Positions 39,417 to 47,424 of a stretch of DNA of 64,000 nt are shown piece after piece. Location of the stretch: positions 171,773-235,772 of the forward strand of contig NZ_LMHJ01000001.1 of assembly GCF_001427795.1 (NCBI RefSeq). The letters run 5' to 3'. The notes under the pieces were generated by a model. The model saw only the letters and a program-made list of their open reading frames with translations, was not told the DNA's origin and ran no database searches. This DNA is from Nocardioides sp. Root682. Lineage in GTDB: Bacteria > Actinomycetota > Actinomycetes > Propionibacteriales > Nocardioidaceae. How positions within the stretch are numbered: position 1 is the first letter of the stretch; each line of letters starts with the position of its first letter. The position numbers and the translations under genes were made by a program.

Positions 39417-39851
39417 ATGAACCCGAATCCGGCGCAGGCGGCGGCACTGCGCGTCTTCGACGCCATCAACGCCCGTGACCTCACCTGCCTCGACGAGGTG
39501 GTCACCGACGACTTCGTCGACCACGGCTCGCCGTTCCCCCTCCCGCCCGGCCCCGCCGGCTACCGACAGGTCCTCACCTTCGTCACCCAGGTCCTGCAGG
39601 TCCGGTACGTCATCGAGGACGTCTTCTCGACCGAGGACCGGGTGGTGCTGCGGGCGGTGGCGCACGGCGTCGGGGTGGACGCGGTGCACGGACCAGGAGC
39701 CGAGGGAGGCACCTACTCGATGTCCACCACGCACATCTACCGCACCGAGGGCGATCGCCTCGCCGAACACTGGGGCGTCCGCGACGAGTACGGCGCCCGC
39801 ATCCAGCTCGGCACGGTCACCGCGCCGGACGCGCCGGCACTGGCCCGATGA
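39417..39851 (+). CDS. SnoaL-like (NTF2 fold) polyketide cyclase/ester hydrolase family protein
   Basis: A 144-residue NTF2-fold protein. It begins NPAQAAALRVFDAINARDLTCLDEVVTDDFVDHG, the SnoaL opening, with a cluster of acid residues. PGPAGYRQVLTFVTQVLQ and HIYRTEGDRLAEHWGVRDEYG complete the cone-shaped fold. GAGGAG lies nine bases before the ATG. Members act as cyclases, isomerases or nothing known; no polyketide genes are near. The divergent TetR gene is its likely regulator. Confidence 0.88.
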   Translation: MNPNPAQAAALRVFDAINARDLTCLDEVVTDDFVDHGSPFPLPPGPAGYRQVLTFVTQVLQVRYVIEDVFSTEDRVVLRAVAHGVGVDAVHGPGAEGGTYSMSTTHIYRTEGDRLAEHWGVRDEYGARIQLGTVTAPDAPALAR

Positions 39852-39858
39852 CCCCCGG

Positions 39859-40803
39859 TCAGCAGGCGAACTGGCGACGGTACGCCTGAGGACTGACCCC
39901 GCGCACCCGCACGAAGTGGTGGCGCAGCGTCGCCGCGTTGCCGAAGCCGACCTCGCCCGCGATCCACTCCACCGGGTGGTCGGTGCGCTCGAGGAGCTCC
40001 TCGGCCGCCGACACCCGCTGGCGGGTGACCCAGTGGTGCGGCGTCGTACCGGTCTCGTCGCGGAAGCGGCGGGCAAAGGTGCGCGGCGACATCACCGCTC
40101 GCTTCGCCAAGGCCTCCACCCCGTGGTCCTCCTCGAGGTTCTCGAGGATCCAGGTCAGCAGCGGACGCAACGTGTCGGCGTCGCAGTCCGGGACGGCGCG
40201 GGCGATGAACTGGGCCTGTCCCCCGTCGCGGTACGGCGGCACGACGGCCCGGCGGGCCACGACGTTGGCCACGGCGGCGCCGTACTCCTGGCGCCAGATG
40301 TGCAGCGCAGCATCGAGCCCGGCCGCACTCCCGGCGCTCGTGACGATCTGGCCGGTGTCGACGTAGAGGACCTCGGGCACGACGATCGCTTCAGGGAACC
40401 GCCGCTGCAGCTCGTCGGTGTACATCCAGTGGGTCGTGCACTCGCGCCCGTCCAGCAGGCCGGCCGCACCCAGCGCGAAGGCGCCGCTGCACGCCGACAT
40501 GATCCGGGCACCACGGTCGTAGCCCGCACGGATCGCCTCGATGACCGCATCGGAAGGCACTCCCCCGCGCGGGATCGCCGGAATGCCGATCAGGTCCGCC
40601 TCCGCGACGCGGTCCAGGCCGAAGTCGGTCTGCAGGTTGAAGCCCATCGAGGTCCGCATCGGGCGGTCGTTCTCCGCACAGACGGCGAACTCGAGGGCAG
40701 GCACCCCGTCGGCGGTGCGGTCGATCCCGAAGGCCTCGCACAGGATGCCGAGCTCGAACGGAGCCACCCCGTCGAAGGCCAGGACGGCGACGTTGGTCAG
40801 CAT
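39859..40803 (-). CDS. GlxA-family (DJ-1/PfpI-AraC) transcriptional regulator
   Basis: A 314-residue two-domain regulator. Residues 1-185 are a DJ-1/PfpI-like domain (VAVLAFDGVAPFELGILCEAFGI, with the nucleophile-elbow-like SACSGAFALGAAGLLDGRECTTHW). Residues 215-314 are an AraC helix-turn-helix pair (ALAKRAVMSPRTFARRFRDETG, then VGFGNAATLRHHFVRVRGVSPQAYRR). Family members bind amines or aldehyde-derived ligands. The ATG at 40803 faces a small membrane-peptide gene across two TGCCAC/GTGGCA dyads. Confidence 0.93.
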   Translation of the reverse strand: MLTNVAVLAFDGVAPFELGILCEAFGIDRTADGVPALEFAVCAENDRPMRTSMGFNLQTDFGLDRVAEADLIGIPAIPRGGVPSDAVIEAIRAGYDRGARIMSACSGAFALGAAGLLDGRECTTHWMYTDELQRRFPEAIVVPEVLYVDTGQIVTSAGSAAGLDAALHIWRQEYGAAVANVVARRAVVPPYRDGGQAQFIARAVPDCDADTLRPLLTWILENLEEDHGVEALAKRAVMSPRTFARRFRDETGTTPHHWVTRQRVSAAEELLERTDHPVEWIAGEVGFGNAATLRHHFVRVRGVSPQAYRRQFAC

Positions 40804-40813
40804 CGGGCCAGCC

Positions 40814-40829
40814 TGCCACGAGGGTGGCA
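40814..40829. promoter_or_regulatory. Dyad 1 in the glxA-like promoter region
   Basis: TGCCAC, 4-base spacer, GTGGCA; 11 bases from the start of the GlxA-type gene. Candidate autoregulatory site. Confidence 0.5.
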
Positions 40830-40853
40830 GTAAATCAACGCAAACCGGCTTTT

Positions 40854-40869
40854 CTGCCACTGGTGGCAG
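40854..40869. promoter_or_regulatory. Dyad 2 in the glxA-like promoter region
   Basis: CTGCCAC, 2-base spacer, GTGGCAG. Same half-site as dyad 1, and 16 bases before the small membrane-peptide start. Confidence 0.5.
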
Positions 40870-40884
40870 GATTCAGCCAGGAGC

Positions 40885-41004
40885 ATGATTACTGCCATGA
40901 ACCTCTTCCTGATCCTCCTCCTGGCCCTGCTCCTGCGGTCCCTGATCCTCTGGGTTCGCAACGACGACTTCTCCACCCGCCCTCCGACCCCCTGGTTCGC
41001 GTGA
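40885..41004 (+). CDS. Small single-helix membrane peptide (39 residues)
   Basis: A short gene with one hydrophobic helix (NLFLILLLALLLRSLILWV) and a polar tail (RNDDFSTRPPTPWFA). Two ATGs are possible, 40885 and 40897; AGGAG at 40879-40883 is one base from the first and 13 from the second, so the exact start is open. It is divergent from the GlxA-type regulator and lies within reach of the two dyads. The rpsA terminator follows it. The hydrophobic pattern and the third-position GC suggest a real peptide. Confidence 0.5.
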   Translation: MITAMNLFLILLLALLLRSLILWVRNDDFSTRPPTPWFA

Positions 41005-41020
41005 CGCGCGCGCCACTCCC

Positions 41021-41066
41021 CCGAAAAGCCCGAAGGCCCCCCGACCGTGAGGTCGAGGGGCCTTCG
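41021..41066 (-). terminator. Rho-independent terminator of rpsA
   Basis: Stem CGAAGGCCCC with its exact complement (41031-41040 and 41057-41066), plus an inner CGACC/GGTCG stem and GTGA loop. On the minus strand a TTTT run follows three bases after the stem. It lies 33 bases past the rpsA stop. Confidence 0.88.
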
Positions 41067-41098
41067 TTGCGTATGCGTCTACACGCGATCCTGACGGA

Positions 41099-42589
41099 TC
41101 AGGCGCCGCCGCCGGTGAGCTTCTCGCGAAGCGCCTGCAGGGCCTCGTCGGAGGCCAGCGAGCCGCCGGTCTCCTCGGCCTGCTCGTCACTAGCGCCACC
41201 GGAGGAGTACGACGTCGCCTCGCCAGCCTCGGCTTCGGCAACCTTCGCCTCGGCCTGCTGCTTGACGTGCGCCTCCCAGCGAGCGTGCGCCTTGGCGTAC
41301 TGCTCTTCCCAGATGCCGCGCTGGTCGTCGAAGCCCTCGAGCCATTCGCCCGTCTCGGGGTCGAAGCCCTCCGGGTAGATGTAGTTGCCGGCCTCGTCGT
41401 ACGTGGCAGGCATGCCGTAGAGCGTCGGGTCGAACTCTTCGACGTCGACCGCAGCGGTGGTCTCGTTGGCCTGCTTCAGCGACAGCGAGATCCGGCGACG
41501 CTCGAGGTCGATGTCGATGATCTTGACCATGACGTCGTCGTTGACCTGGACGACCTGCTCCGGGATCTCCACGTGGCGCTCGGCCAGCTCGGAGATGTGG
41601 ACCAGGCCCTCGATGCCCTCTTCGACACGGACGAAGGAACCGAACGGAACCAGCTTGGTGACCTTGCCGGGCACGATCTGGCCGATCTGGTGGGTCCGGG
41701 CGAAGTGCTGCCACGGGTCTTCCTGCGTCGCCTTGAGCGACAGCGACACGCGCTCGCGCTCCATGTCGACGTCGAGCACCTCGACGGTGACCTCGTCGCC
41801 CACGGTGACGACCTCGGACGGGTGGTCGATGTGCTTCCAGGACAGCTCAGAGACGTGGACGAGGCCGTCGACGCCGCCGAGGTCCACGAAGGCACCGAAG
41901 TTGACGATCGAGGACACGACACCCTTGCGGATCTGGCCCTTCTGGAGCTGGGTGAGGAAGCCGTGGCGAACCTCGGACTGGGTCTGCTCGAGCCAGGCAC
42001 GGCGCGACAGGACCACGTTGTTGCGGTTCTTGTCGAGCTCGATGATCTTGGCCTCGAGGGTCTGACCCACGTAGGGCTGCAGGTCGCGGACGCGACGCAT
42101 CTCCACCAGCGAGGCGGGCAGGAAGCCGCGCAGGCCGATGTCGATGATGAGGCCGCCCTTGACGACCTCGATGACGGTGCCCTCGACGACGCCGTCGGCT
42201 TCCTTGATCTCCTCGATCGTGCCCCAGGCGCGCTCGTACTGGGCGCGCTTCTTGGACAGGATCAGGCGACCCTCCTTGTCCTCCTTCTGGAGAACGAGAG
42301 CTTCGACCTTGTCACCCACCTTGACGACCTCGGAGGGGTCAACGTCGTGCTTGATCGACAGCTCGCGCGAGGGGATGACGCCCTCGGTCTTGTAGCCGAT
42401 GTCGAGGAGGACCTCGTCGCGGTCAACCTTGACGATGGTGCCGTCGACGATGTCGCCGTCGTTGAAGTACTTGATCGTCAGATCAATGGCGGCCAGGAAG
42501 TCCGCCTCGGAGCCAATGTCGTTGATCGCGACCTGGGGCGCGTTGTCGTCGTAGTGGCTCGAGATCGGGGTCGAGAGGGTGCTCGTCAT
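41099..42589 (-). CDS. rpsA: 30S ribosomal protein S1
   Basis: RNA-binding ribosomal protein, 496 residues, which helps mRNA join the 30S subunit. It has four S1 OB-fold domains: about 47-116 (GDIVDGTIVKVDRDEVLLDIGYKTEGVIP), 133-200 (GVVEGTVIEVVKGGLIIDIGLRGFLP), 215-285 (GQIRKGVVSSIVNFGAFVDLGGVDGLVHVSEL) and 302-372 (GQIVPGKVTKLVPFGSFVRVEEGIEGLVHISEL). The acidic C-terminal tail of about 110 residues is typical of actinobacteria. The ATG at 42589 opens MTSTLSTPISSHYDDN; the frame runs on to 43687 through noncoding DNA and is not used. Confidence 0.97.
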   Translation of the reverse strand: MTSTLSTPISSHYDDNAPQVAINDIGSEADFLAAIDLTIKYFNDGDIVDGTIVKVDRDEVLLDIGYKTEGVIPSRELSIKHDVDPSEVVKVGDKVEALVLQKEDKEGRLILSKKRAQYERAWGTIEEIKEADGVVEGTVIEVVKGGLIIDIGLRGFLPASLVEMRRVRDLQPYVGQTLEAKIIELDKNRNNVVLSRRAWLEQTQSEVRHGFLTQLQKGQIRKGVVSSIVNFGAFVDLGGVDGLVHVSELSWKHIDHPSEVVTVGDEVTVEVLDVDMERERVSLSLKATQEDPWQHFARTHQIGQIVPGKVTKLVPFGSFVRVEEGIEGLVHISELAERHVEIPEQVVQVNDDVMVKIIDIDLERRRISLSLKQANETTAAVDVEEFDPTLYGMPATYDEAGNYIYPEGFDPETGEWLEGFDDQRGIWEEQYAKAHARWEAHVKQQAEAKVAEAEAGEATSYSSGGASDEQAEETGGSLASDEALQALREKLTGGGA

Positions 42590-42655
42590 AAGTAGGGACA
42601 GTCCTTGGGTGGGCAGATGTAGTTGGGCCGTGAGCGCCGTCTGGGCGGCACGGGA

Positions 42656-42676
42656 CCACCTCCCGACGGGAGGCGG
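42656..42676 (-). other. Hairpin at the 5-prime end of the rpsA leader
   Basis: Arms CCGCCTCCC and GGGAGGTGG (minus strand; one G-U pair) with loop GTC. It begins about at the predicted first base of the rpsA transcript, leaving about 65 bases to the ATG. Confidence 0.5.
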
Positions 42677-42683
42677 ACATTCA

Positions 42684-42714
42684 AGGGTACGCGCCGCGCT
42701 GCACGCACGTCCAA
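42684..42714 (-). promoter_or_regulatory. Promoter of rpsA
   Basis: Minus-strand TTGGAC (42709-42714) and TACCCT (42684-42689), spacer 19 bases. The spacer is long, but both boxes are near the housekeeping consensus. It is back to back with the promoter of the methyltransferase gene. Confidence 0.5.
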
Positions 42715-42724
42715 CCGGCGGCAC

Positions 42725-42730
42725 TATCCT
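42725..42730 (+). promoter_or_regulatory. -10 box of the methyltransferase at 42737 (leaderless)
   Basis: TATCCT followed by six bases and the GTG at 42737. Confidence 0.55.
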
Positions 42731-42736
42731 CGACCC

Positions 42737-43564
42737 GTGCACCAGGAGTGGCTCCACCCGCCCGTCACCGCCCACCGCCGCCCCGCCGACGAGCACGAGT
42801 CCCGGAGCGCCAATGGCGCCGACTGGGATCGGTACGCCGACGAGTACCAGGCCACCCACGGGGAGTTCCTCGGCGACGCCGGTTTCGTGTGGGGTCCCGA
42901 GGGGCTGACCGAGGCCGAGGCAGGCATCCTGGGCGAGGTCAGCGGCCGCGACGTGCTCGAGGTCGGCTCCGGTGCCGGCCAGTGCTCTCGATGGATCCGC
43001 AGCCGCGGCGGGCGTGCATTCGGTCTCGACCTGTCGCACCGCCAGCTCCAGCACTCGCGCCGCGTCGACGAGGTGACCGGAGTGGTCGTGCCGAGCGTGC
43101 TGGGTACGGCGACCGACCTCCCCTTCGCGGACAACAGCTTCGACGTCGTGTTCTCGTCCTTCGGTGCGCTGCAGTTCGTGGCCGACATCGACACCGCTGT
43201 CGCCGAAACGGCCCGGGTCCTGCGTCCGGGCGGCCGGTTCGCGTTCTCGATCACCCACCCGACCCGGTGGATGTTCCCCGACGACCCGACCGAGGAAGGG
43301 CTCACCGCGACCCAGTCCTACTGGGACCGCACGCCCTACGTCGAGGTCGACGACCAGACCGGCCAGACGTCGTACGTCGAACACCACCGGACCCTCGGCG
43401 ACTGGGTGCAGCTGCTGGCGGCCACCGGCTTCCGACTGACCACCCTGCTCGAGCCCGAGTGGCCCGCCGACCACGACCGGCTCTGGGGTGGCTGGTCCCG
43501 GGTGCGGGGCACGTTGACGCCGGGAACGGCGCTCTTCGGCGCCGACCTTGGTCATTCGGGATGA
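42737..43564 (+). CDS. SAM-dependent methyltransferase
   Basis: Class I methyltransferase of 275 residues with no assigned substrate. Motif I is DVLEVGSGAGQCSRW, motif II follows with GGRAFGLDLSHRQL, and LPFADNSFDVVFSSFGALQFV and RVLRPGGRFAFSITHPTRWMF complete the Rossmann core. The C-terminal part (YVEVDDQTGQTSYVEHHRTLGDWVQLLAATGF) matches the usual substrate end. The GTG at 42737 is chosen from the -10 box; the open frame runs back to 42623 but crosses the rpsA promoter. Confidence 0.9.
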   Translation: MHQEWLHPPVTAHRRPADEHESRSANGADWDRYADEYQATHGEFLGDAGFVWGPEGLTEAEAGILGEVSGRDVLEVGSGAGQCSRWIRSRGGRAFGLDLSHRQLQHSRRVDEVTGVVVPSVLGTATDLPFADNSFDVVFSSFGALQFVADIDTAVAETARVLRPGGRFAFSITHPTRWMFPDDPTEEGLTATQSYWDRTPYVEVDDQTGQTSYVEHHRTLGDWVQLLAATGFRLTTLLEPEWPADHDRLWGGWSRVRGTLTPGTALFGADLGHSG

Positions 43565-43672
43565 GGGCGCACAGGACCTAGTCCTGACTTCGGATCGAAG
43601 TGGTCCCAAACGCCGACGACGTTGCGAGAGTAAAGGCCTCATCTGGTCCCGCGCTGTCAGGAGCGACTCTCC

Positions 43673-46600
43673 ATGTCTTCCATCCACGCCCTCCGTCGGC
43701 TCCGTTCAGCGGCCCTGGCCGGGACGTCCCTGGCCACCGCGGCAGTCCTCGCCGTCGCCGTCCCCTCGGGCACGGCCCACGCCGACCCGCTGCCGGCGAC
43801 CTACACGGGTTCCGGGCAGGCAGACATCGTCTCGGTGACCACCGGGGTGATCGGTACGCCGCTCGCTGACCTGCGGGTCGGTCGCTCCGCCAGCACCGCG
43901 AACAGTGCCGCCGTGAGCAACAACGCGACCGCCACGTCGACCAACATCGGGGTCGCGCTCCCGGGCCTGAGCCTCCCGGTCGCCGGGTCCACGGCCACCT
44001 CTCCCCCGGCCGCGATCGACGACGACGGGCCGCTGCCGCCTGTCGCCCTGCCCCCGGTCCTCGACCTGGGCCTGCTCGACACCTACGCCGAGGCCGGATT
44101 CGTCTCCGGCACCGAGTGCCCGGCCCTCGCCGGCGGCGTTCGAGTTCTGTCGAAGGCCGACACCAGCCTGGCCAGCCTCAGCCTGCTGTCGGTGGGTGTG
44201 CTCGGTCTCGACGTCGCCACCCTCGACGCGAGCCAGTCCACCTCGACGACCCAGCTGGTCGATCCCGAGAGCGACGGCACCTCGGCCGTCCAGACGGTCA
44301 CCGAGACGACCGTGGGCGACATCGGGCTGCTCGGCAACCTGGTCCAGGTCCACCTCGCCGACCCGATCGTGATGACCTCGACGTCCGACGGCACGACCGG
44401 CACCACCACCTTCGTCCCGCCGGCCGTCAACGTGACCATCGGCGGCGACGTGATCGCCCTCAACGACGAGCCGAACCAGACCATCGACCGGACCCTCAAC
44501 GTGGCCGGTCTGGCGTCGGCGGGCATCCACATCGAGCTCCTCAGCACCTTCGACCAGGACGCGGGCGCCACCGCGCACGGCAGCCTGGCCGCGGTCCTGC
44601 GGATCACCGTCGACCTCGACGCGCTGCCCATCCTGGGCGGGATCCCGCTGGCCGACCTCGACCTCGGCGTCGCGCCGATGGAGTCCCAGGCCCTCGCACC
44701 CGCTGGCGGCGTCGAGTGCGACGCCCTCGACGACACCGACGGTGATGGCCTCACCGACGACGAGGAGGACGCCCTCGGCACCGACCCGAACGACACCGAC
44801 AGCGACGACGACGGCCTCGAGGACGGCGCCGAGGTCAACACCCACAGCACCGACCCCCTGGACGCCGACTCCGACGACGACGGCCTGACCGACGGCGCCG
44901 AGCTCGACGCCGACGCCGGTGGACCCGACACCGGAACCGGAACCGATCCCAACGATGCCGACAGCGACGACGACGGCCTGACCGACGGCGAGGAGCTCGA
45001 CACCGACGCCGGTGGACCCGACACCGGAACCGGAACCGACCCCAACGACGCCGACACCGACGACGGTGGCGTCAACGACGGCACCGAGGTGGACAACGGC
45101 ACCAACCCCGTCGACAACCCGGCCGATGACGACGACCGCGACCTCGACGGCCTCACCGACGCCGAGGAGGACGCCCTGGGCACCGACCCGGCGGACGCTG
45201 ACTCCGACGACGACGGCCTCGACGACGGCGTCGAGGTCGACACCGACGACGGCGGACCTGACACCGGAACCGGCACCGACCCGACCGACGCCGACACCGA
45301 CAACGACGGCCTGAGCGACGGCGCAGAGGTCAACACCCACGAGACCGACCCGCTCGACCCCGACACCGACGACGGTGGCGTGACCGACGGCGGCGAGATC
45401 GACAACGGCACCAACCCCGTCGACAACCCCGCCGACGACCTGCCGTCCACCGACGGCGACGGCGACGGGCTCACCGACGTCGAGGAAGGCACCCTGGGCA
45501 CCGACCCGGCGGACGCCGACACCGACAACGACGGCCTGAGCGACGGCGCCGAGGTCAACACCCACCACACCGACCCGCTCGATGCCGACACCGACAACGG
45601 TGGCGTCAATGACGGGGCCGAGGTCGCGAACGGCACCAACCCCGTCGGCACCCCGGGCGACGACCTCGCCGCCACCGGCGACACCGATGGTGACGGCCTC
45701 ACCGACGTCGAGGAGGACGCCGCAGGCACCGATCCTGCCGATGCCGACACCGACAACGACGGCCTGAGCGACGGCGCCGAGGTCAACACCCACGAGACCG
45801 ACCCGCTCGACCCCGACACCGACGACGGTGGCGTCACCGACGGCGCCGAGGTCGCCAACGGCACGAACCCGGTGGACGACCCGGCGGACGACGTACCGAG
45901 CAACGACCGCGACGGCGACGGGCTGACCAACGACGAGGAGACGACGCTCGGCACCGACCCCGACGACTCCGACACCGACAACGACGGCCTCAGCGACGGC
46001 GCCGAGGTCAACACCCACGGCACCGACCCGAAGGACAACGACACCGACAACGACGGTGTGCAGGACGGCCAGGAGATCACGGACGGCACGTTCCCCACCG
46101 ACAGCGACTCGGACAACGACGGCCTCAACGACGGTGCCGAGAAGGCCGCGGGGACCAACCCGCTGCGCGCCGACACCGACCGCGACGGGCTCAGCGACCA
46201 GCGGGAGCTGGCCGGTCCGACCGGCTGCACCACCGGGCACACCAACCCCCTGCGTGCCGACACCGACGGCGACACCCTGTCCGACGGCAAGGAAGTCATC
46301 GGCATGACCATCCGGCAGACCTACTTCACGAACGCCGGTCGGCCGCGCAACGGCAAGTCCATCGGCCTGGTCAGGACCAACCCCTGTTCCAAGGACACCG
46401 ACCGGGACGGGCTGACCGATGCCCGCGAGGTCGTGGGCATCGCCATCAACCAGGTGATCGTCCGCTCGAAGGCCAACGGCGGGAAGTACACGATCACGAC
46501 CCGCAAGACGAACCCGACCAAGAAGGACACCGACGGCGACGGCCTGACCGACAAGCAGGAGGTCACCGGAAGCGCCAACTGGAGGTTCAAGAAGCGCAAG

Positions 46601-46690
46601 TCCGACCCGACGCGCGCCGACACCGACTGGGGCGGCGGACGCGACGGCGCCGAGGTGAAGAACCGCACGGATCCCTCCCGCCACAGGTGA
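43673..46690 (+). CDS. Secreted acidic thrombospondin type 3 repeat protein
   Basis: A 1005-residue exported protein. Residues 1-38 form a signal peptide ([25 protein letters not shown]). An N-terminal beta-rich region of about 320 residues is unassigned. From about 355, dozens of short repeats of the form DxDxDGLxDGxE occur, which in thrombospondin type 3 domains each bind calcium. The repeats are very acidic up to about residue 850. The last 130 residues turn basic ([18 protein letters not shown], then [13 protein letters not shown]). No LPXTG or sorting helix is seen. AGGAG lies ten bases before the ATG. It may be a calcium-stiffened surface stalk or matrix protein. Confidence 0.9.
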   Translation: MSSIHALRRLRSAALAGTSLATAAVLAVAVPSGTAHADPLPATYTGSGQADIVSVTTGVIGTPLADLRVGRSASTANSAAVSNNATATSTNIGVALPGLSLPVAGSTATSPPAAIDDDGPLPPVALPPVLDLGLLDTYAEAGFVSGTECPALAGGVRVLSKADTSLASLSLLSVGVLGLDVATLDASQSTSTTQLVDPESDGTSAVQTVTETTVGDIGLLGNLVQVHLADPIVMTSTSDGTTGTTTFVPPAVNVTIGGDVIALNDEPNQTIDRTLNVAGLASAGIHIELLSTFDQDAGATAHGSLAAVLRITVDLDALPILGGIPLADLDLGVAPMESQALAPAGGVECDALDDTDGDGLTDDEEDALGTDPNDTDSDDDGLEDGAEVNTHSTDPLDADSDDDGLTDGAELDADAGGPDTGTGTDPNDADSDDDGLTDGEELDTDAGGPDTGTGTDPNDADTDDGGVNDGTEVDNGTNPVDNPADDDDRDLDGLTDAEEDALGTDPADADSDDDGLDDGVEVDTDDGGPDTGTGTDPTDADTDNDGLSDGAEVNTHETDPLDPDTDDGGVTDGGEIDNGTNPVDNPADDLPSTDGDGDGLTDVEEGTLGTDPADADTDNDGLSDGAEVNTHHTDPLDADTDNGGVNDGAEVANGTNPVGTPGDDLAATGDTDGDGLTDVEEDAAGTDPADADTDNDGLSDGAEVNTHETDPLDPDTDDGGVTDGAEVANGTNPVDDPADDVPSNDRDGDGLTNDEETTLGTDPDDSDTDNDGLSDGAEVNTHGTDPKDNDTDNDGVQDGQEITDGTFPTDSDSDNDGLNDGAEKAAGTNPLRADTDRDGLSDQRELAGPTGCTTGHTNPLRADTDGDTLSDGKEVIGMTIRQTYFTNAGRPRNGKSIGLVRTNPCSKDTDRDGLTDAREVVGIAINQVIVRSKANGGKYTITTRKTNPTKKDTDGDGLTDKQEVTGSANWRFKKRKSDPTRADTDWGGGRDGAEVKNRTDPSRHR
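44739..46650 (+). repeat. Thrombospondin type 3 coding repeats
   Basis: Degenerate repeats encoding [12 protein letters not shown] and related units. A larger block with [15 protein letters not shown] recurs near 44920 and 45010, and [20 protein letters not shown] recurs near 45310 and 45760. Confidence 0.85.
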
Positions 46691-46713
46691 CTGGAGCGGC
46701 ACGGAGCAGCCAC

Positions 46714-46719
46714 TAGGCT
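46714..46719 (+). promoter_or_regulatory. -10 box of the methyltransferase at 46726 (leaderless)
   Basis: TAGGCT followed by six bases and the GTG at 46726. Confidence 0.55.
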
Positions 46720-46725
46720 CGGCGC

Positions 46726-47424
46726 GTGGATGCCGAGGAGATCGCCAAGTCCGCCGCGCTCGAGCGACGGCACTGGTGGTACGCCGCGCGCCGGGCCCTG
46801 GTCCGTCGTACGGTCAAGGACTGGCCGGCTGGCCGGGCGGTCGACGTCGGGTGTGGCATGGGCGGCAACACGGTCGTGCTCCGCGAGCTCGGCTGGAAGG
46901 CCATCGGTGTCGAGTACACCGACACCGGCGCCGAGATCGCCGCGTCGCGCGGCATCCCCGTCGTACGCGGTGATGGTCGCCGGCTCCCCGTCGCTGATGC
47001 GTCGGTGGACCTGGTGATGTCAACGGACGCCTGGGAGCACATCGACGACGACGTCGCCGTGGCCGCGGAGACGTTCCGGGTGCTGCGGCCGGGCGGACGA
47101 GCGTTGATCGCCGTACCCGCCGGCATGGCGTTGTGGAGCGGCCACGACGTGGCCCTGGGCCACGTCCGTCGCTACGAACGCGACGAGCTCGCCGAGCGGA
47201 TCATCGGAGCCGGGCTCGTGATCGAGGACCTGCGTTCGTGGAACGTGCTGCTCCGGCCGGTCGTGAAGGCCCGGCGCCGCAGTCGCCAGGAGTCCGAGAG
47301 CGAGATGGAAGCGGTGCACCCGGTGCTCAACGCCGGGCTCCGCGCCGCCGTCGGCCTCGAGCGAGTGCTGCCGGTGCGCCGCCTGCCGGGCGTGAGCCTC
47401 GTGGTCGTCGCCCGCAAGCCGTGA
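46726..47424 (+). CDS. SAM-dependent methyltransferase
   Basis: Class I methyltransferase, 232 residues. It starts with the lipid/glycan-associated pattern ALERRHWWYAARRALVR. Motif I is AVDVGCGMGGNTVVL; later motifs are ADASVDLVMSTDAWEHIDDD and FRVLRPGGRALIAVPAG. LWSGHDVALGHVRRYERDEL is typical of methyltransferases found in envelope-glycan clusters. Its end overlaps the next gene by four bases (GTGA). The location next to glycosyltransferases supports a sugar or lipid substrate, by inference. Confidence 0.9.
   Translation: MDAEEIAKSAALERRHWWYAARRALVRRTVKDWPAGRAVDVGCGMGGNTVVLRELGWKAIGVEYTDTGAEIAASRGIPVVRGDGRRLPVADASVDLVMSTDAWEHIDDDVAVAAETFRVLRPGGRALIAVPAGMALWSGHDVALGHVRRYERDELAERIIGAGLVIEDLRSWNVLLRPVVKARRRSRQESESEMEAVHPVLNAGLRAAVGLERVLPVRRLPGVSLVVVARKP

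Noticed and set aside
42590..43687. Upstream extension of rpsA to an 862-codon frame
   Set aside because: The extension crosses the rpsA promoter, leader hairpin and the divergent methyltransferase; S1 homology begins at 42589.
43706..46702. A 998-codon frame antisense to the TSP3-repeat gene
   Set aside because: The repetitive GAC/GAG codons keep the reverse frame open as GTC/CTC; it is only a Val/Gly/Asp repeat without its own start signals.
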